Below the pieces are notes generated by a model that did not search any database, was not told where the DNA came from, and worked only from the letters and a program-made list of their open reading frames with translations. DNA of 64,000 bases from Gemmata palustris (GTDB taxonomy: Bacteria; Planctomycetota; Planctomycetia; Gemmatales; Gemmataceae), in assembly GCF_017939745.1 (NCBI RefSeq), contig NZ_JAGKQQ010000001.1:7579299-7643298 (forward strand). Direction: 5' to 3'. The position numbers and the translations under genes are program-made. This document shows, in pieces, positions 8,512 through 16,950 of this stretch (position 1 is the first letter of the stretch; each line of letters begins with the position of its first letter).

Positions 8512-8620
8512 CCCCGGCCGCAAGGCCGGGGGTGTGAAGGTCATCCGATGACAGCGAGAGCCGTACTGACGTGACGGACCGTCGCGAAGCGGTGGAAGTG
8601 CCCCGGCCTTGTGGCCGGGG
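8512..8620. repeat. Pair of CCCCGGCC/GGCCGGGG hairpins upstream of tgt
   Basis: Two hairpins share the same perfect 8-bp stem: 8512-8531 with loop GCAA (a GNRA tetraloop) and 8601-8620 with loop TTGT (ACAA on the other strand). They sit in the 132-bp gap between the TPR/alpha-CTD gene and tgt, both on the minus strand, so they could end the upstream transcript and/or form part of the tgt leader. They look like two copies of a mobile REP-like palindrome. Confidence 0.8.
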
Positions 8621-8633
8621 CATCGCCGAATGC

Positions 8634-10010
8634 TCAGTCCCCGCGGAGCTTGAGGTTGAACTGTCCGAGGCGCTCGCGGACCTCCGTGAGCGAGGTCTGA
8701 CCGAAGTTTTTCGCTTCGAGCAGTTCGTCGGCGGTACGCTGGACGAGTTCGCCCAGGGTGCCGATGTTCAGTCGGTTCATGCACTTGCGCGCACGAACGG
8801 AGAGGTTCAGGTCGCTCACCGGTTTGTTGAGCGTGGCCTGTTCTTCCGGGCTGAGGTTCTGCTGCGGGCGGTAGCGGAACTCGTACTGCTGCCCCTGGTC
8901 GAGCGACTGCCCGATGCGCAGTTGCTTCGCGTTCATGATGATCTTGATCTCTTCGAGCGAGGTTTCGCCGAAGTTCTTGCTCGCGAGCAGTTGCGATTCG
9001 GTGACGCGCGTGAGGTCGCCGAGCGTGCGGATGTTCATCCGCTTGAGGCAGTTGCGGCTGCGGACCGACAGCTCGAAGTCGGTGATCGGGATCTCGAGCA
9101 CGACGCTGTTGGCCCGGTTGAGTTGCTCGTCTTCCGGGTCGTAGTGCATCGAGAGCGACGCTTCGGAGTCCTTCACGAACAGCTTGGCGCGCTCGTCGCG
9201 CGGGTCGGCCTTCGCGAGCCGGCGGTAGCAGTCCGCGGCCTTGTCGTACATGTCGTTGTCTTCGTACAGCACGCCGAGGTTGTACAGCACGCCCTTACCA
9301 ACGGGCGGGTACTTCAGGCACCGCTCGTAGTACCCGATGGCGTCGTGGTCGTTGCCCTGCTGGTCGTTCAGGAAGCCCAGGCGGAACAGGGCCGCCGAGT
9401 GCCGGGGTTCGAGCTCAACGGCGCGCTCGAAGTACTTCGCGGCCCGGGGGATATCGCCCTCGGCCTCCGCGAGCGCGCCTTCCTGGTAGTAGTATTCGGC
9501 GTTGTGCGCGGCCGCGTCTTTCAGCTTGGTGAGCGTGGTCTTGGCTTCGCCGAGGTGCCCCTGCAACCGGAGCACGCCGGCGCGCTGGAGTTGTACCGAT
9601 TGCGGCGCGTAGCCCGACTTTTCGGCCTTCTCGAAGGCTTTCACGGCCGCGTCGTAGTGGTCGGTGTTGTCCGTCTCGTCTTCTACATACGGCCGCGACT
9701 GGCCGAGCGTAACGTGCGCCTGGCCGAGGAAGAACGCGGCCAGCGGGCCTTCCGCTTTGTGCAGGTGGTCCACCGCGGAGCGGACGTGACCGAGGAAGTA
9801 GTTGGCGACACCGAGCTTGAGGTGGATCTTCTTTTGTTGGGGAGCGGCGGCGACCGCGAGCCGCTTCGTGAGGGTGTCGATGATGTCTTTGAGGGCACGA
9901 ACCTGCGGGCCGCCCTGGGCCAACCCTTCCCGCAACCGCCCGACCATACCGCCTTCAAAGTCTTCGCGCTCGACGAGAAGCGCCCGCAGATCGATGAGAG
10001 ATTCCGTCAC
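8634..10010 (-). CDS. TPR protein with two C-terminal RNA polymerase alpha-CTD modules
   Basis: A protein of about 458 residues. The N-terminal two thirds is TPR solenoid (for example AEYYYQEGALAEAEGDIPRAAKYFERAVELEP). The last 150 residues contain two alpha-CTD folds in tandem: FELSVRSRNCLKRMNIRTLG...NFGETSLEEIK and LNLSVRARKCMNRLNIGTLG...NFGQTSLTEVR. Both keep the Arg equivalent to E. coli alpha R265, which contacts UP-element DNA; Asn268 is kept only in the first copy. It is not rpoA, because the assembly domain is absent. It probably bridges DNA or RNA polymerase to partner proteins. The GTG at 10010 with GGGAG upstream is preferred; an ATG at 10040 is also in frame but has AGGA directly against it. 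Confidence 0.85.
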   Translation of the reverse strand: MTESLIDLRALLVEREDFEGGMVGRLREGLAQGGPQVRALKDIIDTLTKRLAVAAAPQQKKIHLKLGVANYFLGHVRSAVDHLHKAEGPLAAFFLGQAHVTLGQSRPYVEDETDNTDHYDAAVKAFEKAEKSGYAPQSVQLQRAGVLRLQGHLGEAKTTLTKLKDAAAHNAEYYYQEGALAEAEGDIPRAAKYFERAVELEPRHSAALFRLGFLNDQQGNDHDAIGYYERCLKYPPVGKGVLYNLGVLYEDNDMYDKAADCYRRLAKADPRDERAKLFVKDSEASLSMHYDPEDEQLNRANSVVLEIPITDFELSVRSRNCLKRMNIRTLGDLTRVTESQLLASKNFGETSLEEIKIIMNAKQLRIGQSLDQGQQYEFRYRPQQNLSPEEQATLNKPVSDLNLSVRARKCMNRLNIGTLGELVQRTADELLEAKNFGQTSLTEVRERLGQFNLKLRGD

Positions 10011-10330
10011 GTCTGGCTCCCAGGGGGCCGACCGTTCCATTCCTCGGACCGGGTTCCGCGGAACCCGAAAGTTCCACTTGGGGACCCGACCGAGCGCCCA
10101 CTAAGGGGAGGAACAGTGCGACCCAAAACTCACTAGCCGGGCCTTGCCGCGCGTCGGCAGATCGCGCGAGAGCCGGCGAAAATAACGTGCCGTGCCGAAG
10201 AGAGGCATAATAACGACCGCACCTGCGTTTTGGCAAGACCACCCAAACGGGCGCTGCGCGGCGCTCGGCCCGGCGAATCGTTGACGCGGGGCCTCTCATC
10301 CCTTAATGTCGGCGACTGAGCAAGCCAGCC

Positions 10331-10417
10331 CTCCTCACCTCCCTCCCTTAAAAATGGAGGGGCCAAAACCGACCCGCGCTCTTTCTCCCCTTCCTTTGAG
10401 GGAGGGGTTGAGGGCCG
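10331..10417. repeat. Purine/pyrimidine hairpin repeats (CCCTCC...GGAGGG type), two copies
   Basis: Two short hairpins lie in the gap before the hydrolase gene: CCCTCC...GGAGGGG at about 10341-10362 and CTCCCCTTCC...GGGAGGGG at about 10385-10407. They belong to the same family as those at 12600-12722, 15399-15557 and 47598-47640. The rest of the 10041-10436 gap shows no gene. Confidence 0.65.
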
Positions 10418-10436
10418 GTCTCTTCGAGGTTTCCTC

Positions 10437-12587
10437 ATGCTCTCGCGCCGCGACGCTCTTGCGCTTCCTGCTGCCGCCGGCCTCCTGTCGTCTCGCCCCT
10501 TCCTGCAATTCGCATTTGCCGCCGACACCGAAGATCCCACGAAGGTGTTCACCGACGGCAAAAAGCCGACCGACGCGCGCCTCGGCGCGCCGAAGACGCT
10601 CAACGATTACTTCCCGTTCGTCGTGCCGAAGTCGAAAGAGGCGTGGGAAGCGCGCCGGAAGCAGCTCCGTGAACAGTTGCTCGTCGCCACGGGCCTCTGG
10701 CCGCTGCCGGAGAAGACGCCGCTCAACGCGACCGTTCACGGCAAGATCGATAAGGGCGATTACACGATCGAGAAGGTGTACTTCGCCAGCACCCCGGGCC
10801 ACTACGTGTGCGGGAACCTGTACCGACCGGTCGGCCCCGACTCCAGCAAACCCGCGAAGTTCCCCGGGGTACTGTTCGCACACGGCCACTGGGAAAACGG
10901 CCGGCTCCATGATGCGGGCGAAAAGGCCGGCAAAGCGAACGTCGATGGCGGCGGCGAACCGGACATGGATCGCGGTCGGTACTTCCTGCAGGCACTACCG
11001 GCGACACTCGCGAAACTCGGGTTCGTCGTGTTCCACTACGACATGGTGGGCGTCGCCGATAGCACCGCGATCCCGCACGGGAAGGGCTTCGCGGATGCCG
11101 AAGGCGAACTGCGACTGCAAAGCGCGATGGGCCTCCAAACTTGGAACAGCGTTCGCGCGCTTGACTTCCTCGCGGGGTTGCCCGACGTGGACACCACGCG
11201 CCTGGGCATGACCGGCGCGAGCGGCGGCGGCACGCAGACGTTCATGCTCGCGGCCATTGATGACCGACTCGCGGTGGTGTTCCCCGCGGTGATGGTCAGT
11301 ACGGGGATGCAGGGCGGGTGCGTGTGCGAGAACTGTTCGCTGCTCCGCGTGAACACCGGTAACGTGGAAATCGCCGGGTTGTTCGCGCCCAAACCCCAGG
11401 CCATGAGTGCCGCGAACGACTGGACGAAGGAGCTGATGACAAAAGGCTACCCCGAACTCCAACAGCTTTACGGGCTGTACGGGGCGAAGGACAAAGTTGC
11501 GGCAAAAGCGTGGCTCGAATACGGTCACCAGTACAACGTCCACGCCCGCGAAATGATGTACGCTTGGCTCCAGAAACACCTTCAGGGCAAGGGCGAAACA
11601 GTGAAGGAGCCGGCGTTCAAGCCGGTCGCGCCGACGTCGGGGTTGAGCGTCTTCGACGACAAGCACCCGCGCCCGAAGGACGAACTCGGCGCGAAGGCAC
11701 TCCGCGAAGTGATGGCGAAAGCCAGCGATGAGCAAATCGCGAAACTCACCCCGAAGGACGCCGAGAGCCTGAAGGAGTTCCAGCGCGTGGTGGGGACCGC
11801 ACTGCAGATGATGGTGAACAGCGAACTACCCAAGGAGATCGCGGTTCGGACCGGACCACTGGAGTCGAAGGGCGACGGTCACACCGTTCACCGCGCCGTG
11901 TTCGGTCGCAAGGATGAGAAAGACGCGGTGCCGGCGTGCGGCGTGATCGGAGCGAAATTTACCGGCGACAGGGTCGCGATCTGGCTGCACCCGCAGGGGA
12001 AAGCGAGTCTCTTCGAGGGCGGTAAAGTCGCACCCGCGGCGAAGTCGATCACCGATGCCGGTGTCGCGATCCTCGCCCCGGATCTGCTCGGTACCGGCGA
12101 AAACAGATTCCCGAAATCGTTCCCCGTGGACAAGGGCTTTGCGGGTTACACACACGGCTACAACCGCACGCTGCTCGCCAACCGCGCCCACGATGTGCTC
12201 ACGCTGATCGCGTTCGGCCGGTCTAACCCCGCGTGGAAAACGCTGTATCTCGTCGGATGGAACGAGTTTGGCCCGGTTGCGATTCTCGCGAAGGCGCTGG
12301 CCGGCGACGCGGTCGCGAAGACCGCGGCCGACATGAACCAGTTCAAGTTCGAGGACATCAAGGACACAGCCGATCCGATGCTGCTGCCCGGCGCGGTGAA
12401 GTACGGCGGGCTGGGCGCGTTCCTCGCACTGTGCGCGCCGGGCGAGGTGCTCGTTCACAACCACAAGGGCACCGGGAGCGGTCAAGTGTCGCGCGCCGCA
12501 TACGAGGCCGCGGGCGCCGGCAAGAATCTGACCCGCAGTGCCGAGAAGCTCGAACCCGCGAAGGTCGTTGAATGGTTGGTGAAGTAA
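10437..12587 (+). CDS. Secreted two-domain alpha/beta hydrolase (acetyl-xylan-esterase-like)
   Basis: A 716-residue protein with a twin-arginine-type leader (MLSRRDALALPAAAGLL) ending near AFAAD. The first half is an alpha/beta hydrolase: GVLFAHGHWENGR carries the oxyanion strand and GASGGGT the nucleophile (S262). The second half repeats the fold (GVAILAPDLLGTGENRFPKS, then LYLVGWNEFG), but the expected GxSxG elbow reads GWNEFG, so the second domain is probably inactive. Similar proteins are numerous in planctomycetes and are predicted esterases for polysaccharide acetyl groups. The substrate is not known. It stands alone, with hairpin repeats on both sides. Confidence 0.8.
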   Translation: MLSRRDALALPAAAGLLSSRPFLQFAFAADTEDPTKVFTDGKKPTDARLGAPKTLNDYFPFVVPKSKEAWEARRKQLREQLLVATGLWPLPEKTPLNATVHGKIDKGDYTIEKVYFASTPGHYVCGNLYRPVGPDSSKPAKFPGVLFAHGHWENGRLHDAGEKAGKANVDGGGEPDMDRGRYFLQALPATLAKLGFVVFHYDMVGVADSTAIPHGKGFADAEGELRLQSAMGLQTWNSVRALDFLAGLPDVDTTRLGMTGASGGGTQTFMLAAIDDRLAVVFPAVMVSTGMQGGCVCENCSLLRVNTGNVEIAGLFAPKPQAMSAANDWTKELMTKGYPELQQLYGLYGAKDKVAAKAWLEYGHQYNVHAREMMYAWLQKHLQGKGETVKEPAFKPVAPTSGLSVFDDKHPRPKDELGAKALREVMAKASDEQIAKLTPKDAESLKEFQRVVGTALQMMVNSELPKEIAVRTGPLESKGDGHTVHRAVFGRKDEKDAVPACGVIGAKFTGDRVAIWLHPQGKASLFEGGKVAPAAKSITDAGVAILAPDLLGTGENRFPKSFPVDKGFAGYTHGYNRTLLANRAHDVLTLIAFGRSNPAWKTLYLVGWNEFGPVAILAKALAGDAVAKTAADMNQFKFEDIKDTADPMLLPGAVKYGGLGAFLALCAPGEVLVHNHKGTGSGQVSRAAYEAAGAGKNLTRSAEKLEPAKVVEWLVK

Positions 12588-12599
12588 CGGAGAAGAACC

Positions 12600-12722
12600 C
12601 TAACCTCTCCCCTCCCTTCTCTTAAGAAGGAAAGGGAGAACGACTCCCGCTCGCTGGTGCCGGCGGTTTACTCGATCGCACCCCGCATCAACTCCTCCTC
12701 CCTGAAAAGGGCGGGGAGGTTC
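12600..12722. repeat. Hairpin repeats of the CCTCCCTT/AAGGAAAGGG family, two copies
   Basis: The gap between the hydrolase and hflC holds CTCCCTTCT-CTTAAG-AAGG...GGGAG at about 12612-12638 and CCTCCCTGAAAAGGGCGGGGAGG at about 12699-12721. Both are purine/pyrimidine-biased dyads with a TTAAG- or AAAA-like centre, the same design as the copies inside the 14770-15690 gene. Confidence 0.65.
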
Positions 12723-12734
12723 TGGAAAGCCCGT

Positions 12735-13790
12735 ATGCGCCGCTCCCTCATCGTTGTCGCGTTGCTCCTCGTCGGGCTGTGGCTCAGGTCCGCGTTCTTC
12801 GCGGTGGACGCGGCCGAGTTCGTGTACGTCACGCGGTTCGGCCACGTCGAAGCGATCCACGACGGCGGAACCAACGCCGGGTTGCACGTCAAGGCCCCGT
12901 GGCCCATCGATTCCGTGCTGCGCATGGACCGGCGCGTGCAGTCGTTCGACCTGCCCGCGGTCGAAGCGCTCACGCGCGACCCCGTGACCCGCACCGTCGA
13001 CAAGACGCTCGCGGTCGATGCGTTCGTGACGTGGAAGATCCCCGATACCGAATCCGCGGACCGGTTCGTGAAGACCGTCCGCACCCCCGAACAGGCCCAG
13101 AAGATCCTCGGCCCGCTCATCAACGGGCGCCTCGCGGCGGTCATCAGCACGATGCCGATCGAAGACCTGATCGGGGTGACCGACACACAAACCACGCTCT
13201 CCGCGGTCACCGGCGGGTGGGTCACTGCGCTATCCGAATCGGCGTTCCGTACCGATGATTCCCGGCTCATCGACGAGCGGAACGAGCGCGTGCGCCGGCG
13301 GTTGCTCGGCACGGAAAACTTGCACGGCGGCCTCGCGAACCCGACGGACGACATCCGCACGAAGGCCCTCAGCGAGTACGGCATCCAGGTCATCGACATC
13401 CGCGTGCGCCGGTTCAGTTACCCGAACGCCGTGCGCGGGAGCATCGCAGAGCGCATCCGCAGCGAGCGCGCGAAGAAGGTGGCCGATTACGAGAGCGACG
13501 GCCGCAAGCGCGCCGCGGACATTACCACCGACGCCGACCGCGCGGCTCGCATCATCGAAACTGATGCGAAAGCCCAGAAGACCGTGATCGAGGGCCAAGC
13601 CAACGCCGATGCCGCCCGCATCCGCGCCGCAGCCTACGCCCAGGACCGCGAATTCTACCTGTTCCTGGAACAACTGCGGTCCTTCCAGGCGATGCTCGCC
13701 GACACCCGCGACGTGCTCTTGCTCACCACCAAGCACCCGCTGCTACGGATCATTCAAGGGCCGCCGACCCCGGCTCCGGCGCCGAAATAG
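12735..13790 (+). CDS. hflC: SPFH/band-7 protein, HflC-like
   Basis: A 351-residue inner-membrane protein with one N-terminal anchor (RSLIVVALLLVGLWLRSAFF) and an SPFH domain facing the periplasm. The core VTRFGHVEAIHDGGTNAGLHVKAPWPIDSVLRMDRR, then YGIQVIDIRVRR and the end DREFYLFLEQLRSFQAML, match HflC in order. An Ala/Glu-rich helix (KAQKTVIEGQANADAARIRAAA) is the coiled coil of the family. HflC and HflK form a cage around the protease FtsH. The ATG at 12735 has GGAAAG upstream and leads directly into the anchor; the frame is open further upstream through a repeat. It is followed by hflK after 30 bp. Confidence 0.87.
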   Translation: MRRSLIVVALLLVGLWLRSAFFAVDAAEFVYVTRFGHVEAIHDGGTNAGLHVKAPWPIDSVLRMDRRVQSFDLPAVEALTRDPVTRTVDKTLAVDAFVTWKIPDTESADRFVKTVRTPEQAQKILGPLINGRLAAVISTMPIEDLIGVTDTQTTLSAVTGGWVTALSESAFRTDDSRLIDERNERVRRRLLGTENLHGGLANPTDDIRTKALSEYGIQVIDIRVRRFSYPNAVRGSIAERIRSERAKKVADYESDGRKRAADITTDADRAARIIETDAKAQKTVIEGQANADAARIRAAAYAQDREFYLFLEQLRSFQAMLADTRDVLLLTTKHPLLRIIQGPPTPAPAPK

Positions 13791-13820
13791 GGTCGCCCGA
13801 TCGCGCTCGTCAGGAGAATC

Positions 13821-14759
13821 ATGTTCCGCGCACGCTACATCCTCGTTCTGGCGCTCGGCGCGTACCTCCTCACCGGCGTCTACCAAGTCGCGCCGGACGA
13901 ACGAGCCGTCGTTCGACGGTTCGGGGAGGTCGTTGCGCGCCCGGGGCCGGGGCTCGGGTTCGGGTTGCCGTGGGGCATCGATCGCGTGGACCGCGTGCCG
14001 GTGCGCACGGTGCGGCAACTGCGCGTGGGTTACGACTCCGAAGCCGCGAACGACATGAGCACGCCCGTGGGTCAACTGCTCACGGGTGACCAGAATCACG
14101 TGAACGTGCAGATCGTTCTCGATTACGCCATCGGAGAAGCGGACCAGGATCTCGACGACTACGTGATTCACCGCGAACTCGTCGATGCGATGCTCGCCCG
14201 GGCGGCAGAAGCCGTTGCCGGCGAGTGGGTCGCGGGGCGCACGGTCGATCAGGTGCTGCTCACCGGGACCGGGATGCTGCCCGCGTGGGTCATGGACCGG
14301 CTCACGGAACGGCTCCCCGAACTACGACTCGGTATTCGCGTGCAGCGCGTGAGCGTGGCCCTGATCGCACCGCCGGACGAAGTGCGGTCCGCGTTCGAGG
14401 CCGTCACGCAAGCGCAGACCGCGATTCGCACGAAGGAGTTCCAGGCGCAGCAGGAGCGCGACCAGCGCTTGCGGCAAGCCGACGCGATCCGCTACCGGCT
14501 CGGCCAAGAAGCAAGCGAATACCGCGAGTCGCAACTGCGCCTGGCGCACGCCGACGCGACCGAGTTTCTTGCACAGCTCGCAGCGTTCCGCGACGTGCGA
14601 ATGGCCAACCCGGACGCGCTCGCGTTCCTGTGGTGGGACGAGATGCGCCGAACGATGGTCGCGATGAAGACCCGCGGCGGGAAGGTGCGCCCGCTCGACC
14701 ACTACCTCCAGAACGGCGAACTCAACATCACCGAGTTCGTCCCGCTCCCCAAGCGGTGA
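13821..14759 (+). CDS. hflK: SPFH/band-7 protein, HflK-like
   Basis: A 312-residue partner of the preceding HflC. It has an N-terminal anchor (YILVLALGAYLLTGVYQV), then VAPDERAVVRRFGEVVARPGPGLGFGLPWGIDRV and LLTGDQNHVNVQIVLDYAI, which correspond to HflK strands, and a charged coiled coil (FQAQQERDQRLRQADAIRYRLGQEASEYRE). It is shorter than E. coli HflK and lacks its long N-terminal cytosolic tail. CAGGAGA lies at good distance from the ATG. The order hflC-hflK is the reverse of the E. coli hflK-hflC order. Confidence 0.85.
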   Translation: MFRARYILVLALGAYLLTGVYQVAPDERAVVRRFGEVVARPGPGLGFGLPWGIDRVDRVPVRTVRQLRVGYDSEAANDMSTPVGQLLTGDQNHVNVQIVLDYAIGEADQDLDDYVIHRELVDAMLARAAEAVAGEWVAGRTVDQVLLTGTGMLPAWVMDRLTERLPELRLGIRVQRVSVALIAPPDEVRSAFEAVTQAQTAIRTKEFQAQQERDQRLRQADAIRYRLGQEASEYRESQLRLAHADATEFLAQLAAFRDVRMANPDALAFLWWDEMRRTMVAMKTRGGKVRPLDHYLQNGELNITEFVPLPKR

Positions 14760-14769
14760 TCCCGCGCTG

Positions 14770-15690
14770 TTACTCGCGCAACAACAGCGGCTTGCGCTCA
14801 CTCTCGGTCAGCGCGCCGCTCACAACATCGGCTCGCGCCGCAGCGCGTTCGGCGCCGGCCGCGTGGCGGTTGCCGGCCCGGGCGTGAGCTTCGGCCAAGT
14901 ATACCCGCACGCGCGAATCTCCCGGCCTCTGCTCTTTTGCTTCCATTAGTGCCCGAAGCGCCTTGCACAGCATCTCCTCGCAAAACACGTCATCGCGTTT
15001 GGAATCGGCGTCCTGCTCTCTCACGAGCAAAAGCAGCCCGACGCCGCGATGAAACGCTTCACCGAACCGGTCGCGGGTGTTGACTGCGATCTCGCGCAAT
15101 TTGATGTGCGCGGTCACCAGATGCGATTGCAACGCACTCGGACCAGCTTGTGCGTCTGCGACGAACTGTTCGAGGTGGCACTTCGCTTCGGGATAAGAGG
15201 CACCACGCAAGTACAACTCCGCGAGTTGGAACCGGAACATCGGCTGGTCCGCGTGCCGCCGAACGTACCCTTCGAGATGAGTCGCGGCGCCGAGGTGGTC
15301 GTCGCGTTCCAAGCACTTCGCGACGTGGACCAGCGAATCATCTTCGCCCGGGGCTTGGGCGGAAGTGGACGCCCCACCTGCACTTGGCACAGGTCTTTCT
15401 CCCTCTTCCTTCTTAGGGAGGGGGGACGGGGGCATAGGTTCTGCCTGTAACCCCTCCCCAACCCCTCCCCTAAACGGAGAGGGGCTTAAAACCGGCGCTT
15501 GTGATGTGGTGCCTGTCGCATTTGATTCTGTTCCCCCTTCATTTTTAGGGAAGGGGGTTAGGGGGTTAGGTTGCCTTCGCTCCTCTGCCTGCCCCGCGCT
15601 CGCTGGAACTGGTGGCGGGTTCTGCGGCGCGCGCAGGGACTCGCACCCGACAACGATAACAGCGAGCACCAATAATAGCGCAACCCGCAT
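14770..15690 (-). CDS. TPR lipoprotein with repeat-encoded linker
   Basis: A 306-residue lipoprotein: the signal peptide ends in VVGC with the lipidated Cys at 16. Residues about 20-110 are a Pro/Gly/Glu-rich linker, and the C-terminal part is a TPR-like helical repeat domain (HLGAATHLEGYVRRHADQP, ELYLRGASYPEAKCHLEQF). Three palindromic repeats in the DNA encode three similar linker peptides: NPLTPFPKNEGG, LSPSPFRGGVGEG and PPSPLPKKEEGE. It is convergent with hflK, 10 bp apart. Probably an envelope scaffolding protein; partners unknown. Confidence 0.75.
   Translation of the reverse strand: MRVALLLVLAVIVVGCESLRAPQNPPPVPASAGQAEERRQPNPLTPFPKNEGGTESNATGTTSQAPVLSPSPFRGGVGEGLQAEPMPPSPLPKKEEGERPVPSAGGASTSAQAPGEDDSLVHVAKCLERDDHLGAATHLEGYVRRHADQPMFRFQLAELYLRGASYPEAKCHLEQFVADAQAGPSALQSHLVTAHIKLREIAVNTRDRFGEAFHRGVGLLLLVREQDADSKRDDVFCEEMLCKALRALMEAKEQRPGDSRVRVYLAEAHARAGNRHAAGAERAAARADVVSGALTESERKPLLLRE
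15399..15557. repeat. Three palindromic elements inside a coding region
   Basis: Hairpins at about 15399-15420 (CTCCCT...AGGGAG), 15463-15484 (CCCCTC...GAGGGG) and 15533-15557 (CCCCCTTC...GAAGGGGG). All lie in frame in the lipoprotein gene and are translated in the same phase as similar Pro-rich peptides. The same family occurs between genes at 10.3, 12.6 and 47.6 kb. Confidence 0.8.
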
Positions 15691-16005
15691 CGCCGATCCT
15701 CCGGTGTCACGGGAAGCATCGACGGCGCGGGTTGCGCGGGTTCACGCAGTCCGGGGGACTTGGTGAAACGCGGCGCGAAAATAGGAAGCTTGTGTGTGTT
15801 GTACCTCCTGCACCGCGCGAACTGTCAAACGTCTCGACACGCAACTCAACACGGGTGCCGCCCATCCTCGGCCCCCTGCGCGAGCACGCGGAACGTTCAC
15901 GAACACCCGCGGCCCCTCAACCACAGATGTTAACGGAATGGTATTCGCCCGATCACATAATGTCAATATGTCAACTATCGCATTTCTCGCCCTGGAAAAC
16001 GAACA

Positions 16006-16033
16006 CGGGCGGCGCACTGAAGCACACCGCCCG
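16006..16033 (-). terminator. Possible terminator after the sigma factor gene
   Basis: A CGGGCGG...CCGCCCG dyad (7 bp, 14-nt loop) lies 23 bp past the sigma-factor stop on the minus strand. There is no strong U-tract, so confidence is modest. The remaining gap 15691-16005 shows no gene. Confidence 0.4.
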
Positions 16034-16056
16034 CGTCGGTTCCGTTTACCCGATTG

Positions 16057-16950
16057 TCAGTTACTGAGATCCTCGCCGAGTTTCGCCAGCGCTTCGCCCT
16101 CGATCTGCCGGACGCGCTCGCGGGTCAGCCCCAAGCACTCGCCGATTTCTTTGAGGGTCTTCGGCTCTTCGTCGTTCAGCCCGAACCGCATGCGCAGCAC
16201 CGTCGCTTCGCGCGGGTCCATCTTGTCGAGGAGCACCAGCACCTGCTTCAGATCGTCGGTTTCCACCATTTCGGTGTCGGGCGTCTTCGCGCGGTTGTCC
16301 ATGAGCATCTCCTCGATGCTCCACCCGGCTTCGCCCTGGTCGGCTTGTGGCGCCGCGTTGTACACGCGGATCGCCTTCTTGATGATGTTCAGCTTCTTCT
16401 TCGGCAGGCCGAGCAACTTGGCGACCTCTTCGTGGGTCGGCGGGCGGCCCAGTTCGTCGCTGAGCTTGTTGGTGGCCCGGCGCCACTTCGCGAGCAGTTC
16501 GACCATGTAGGCCGGGATGCGGATCGTTTTCGCGGTGTTCACCAGCGCGCGCTTGATGCTCTGCTTGATCCAGTAGCTCGCGTAGGTACTGAACCGCGTG
16601 TTCATCGTGGGGTCGAACCCCTCGACCGCGCGGAGCAGCCCGAGGTTCCCCTCTTCGATGAGGTCCTGGAGGGCCAGCCCCTTCCCGGTGTACCCGCGGG
16701 CGATGTTCACCACCAACCGCAGGTTGGCGCGCACCATCTGGTCGCGGGCCTCCGTGTCGCCCACACCGATCGCGCGGGCCAGGGACTTCTCCTGGTCGGC
16801 CGTGAGCAGCGCGGTTTCGTTGATCTCGCGGAGGTACGTTTCCAGCGGGGACTGGACCACGTCCGGGCGGTAGCGGCGGAGTCGCGACATGGTATCGAGC
16901 ATCCTGTCTACAAAAGGGCCGGCATTGGTCGCGGTCTGGCGAGTCCGCAT
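16057..16950 (-). CDS. RNA polymerase sigma-70 factor, RpoD/RpoS type
   Basis: A 297-residue sigma factor with region 1.2 (SPLETYLREINETALLTADQE), region 2 (NLRLVVNIARGYTGKGLALQDLIEEGNLGLLRAVEGFDP...FSTYASYWIKQSIKRAL), region 3 and region 4 (RFGLNDEEPKTLKEIGECLGLTRERVRQIEGEAL). It lacks region 1.1 and the long non-conserved insert of E. coli RpoD, so it is a compact group 1 or group 2 factor. The region 2.4 and 4.2 helices suggest recognition of classic -10/-35 promoters. The frame has ATGs at 16950, 16902 and 16890 with no strong ribosome-binding site; the most upstream is given. Confidence 0.9.
   Translation of the reverse strand: MRTRQTATNAGPFVDRMLDTMSRLRRYRPDVVQSPLETYLREINETALLTADQEKSLARAIGVGDTEARDQMVRANLRLVVNIARGYTGKGLALQDLIEEGNLGLLRAVEGFDPTMNTRFSTYASYWIKQSIKRALVNTAKTIRIPAYMVELLAKWRRATNKLSDELGRPPTHEEVAKLLGLPKKKLNIIKKAIRVYNAAPQADQGEAGWSIEEMLMDNRAKTPDTEMVETDDLKQVLVLLDKMDPREATVLRMRFGLNDEEPKTLKEIGECLGLTRERVRQIEGEALAKLGEDLSN

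Noticed and set aside
8571-10136. 521-codon open frame on the plus strand
   Set aside because: Antisense shadow of the TPR/alpha-CTD gene.
15399-15557. CRISPR-like array of short repeats
   Set aside because: Spacing is irregular, the units are imperfect hairpins, and they are coding; there are no cas genes in the window.
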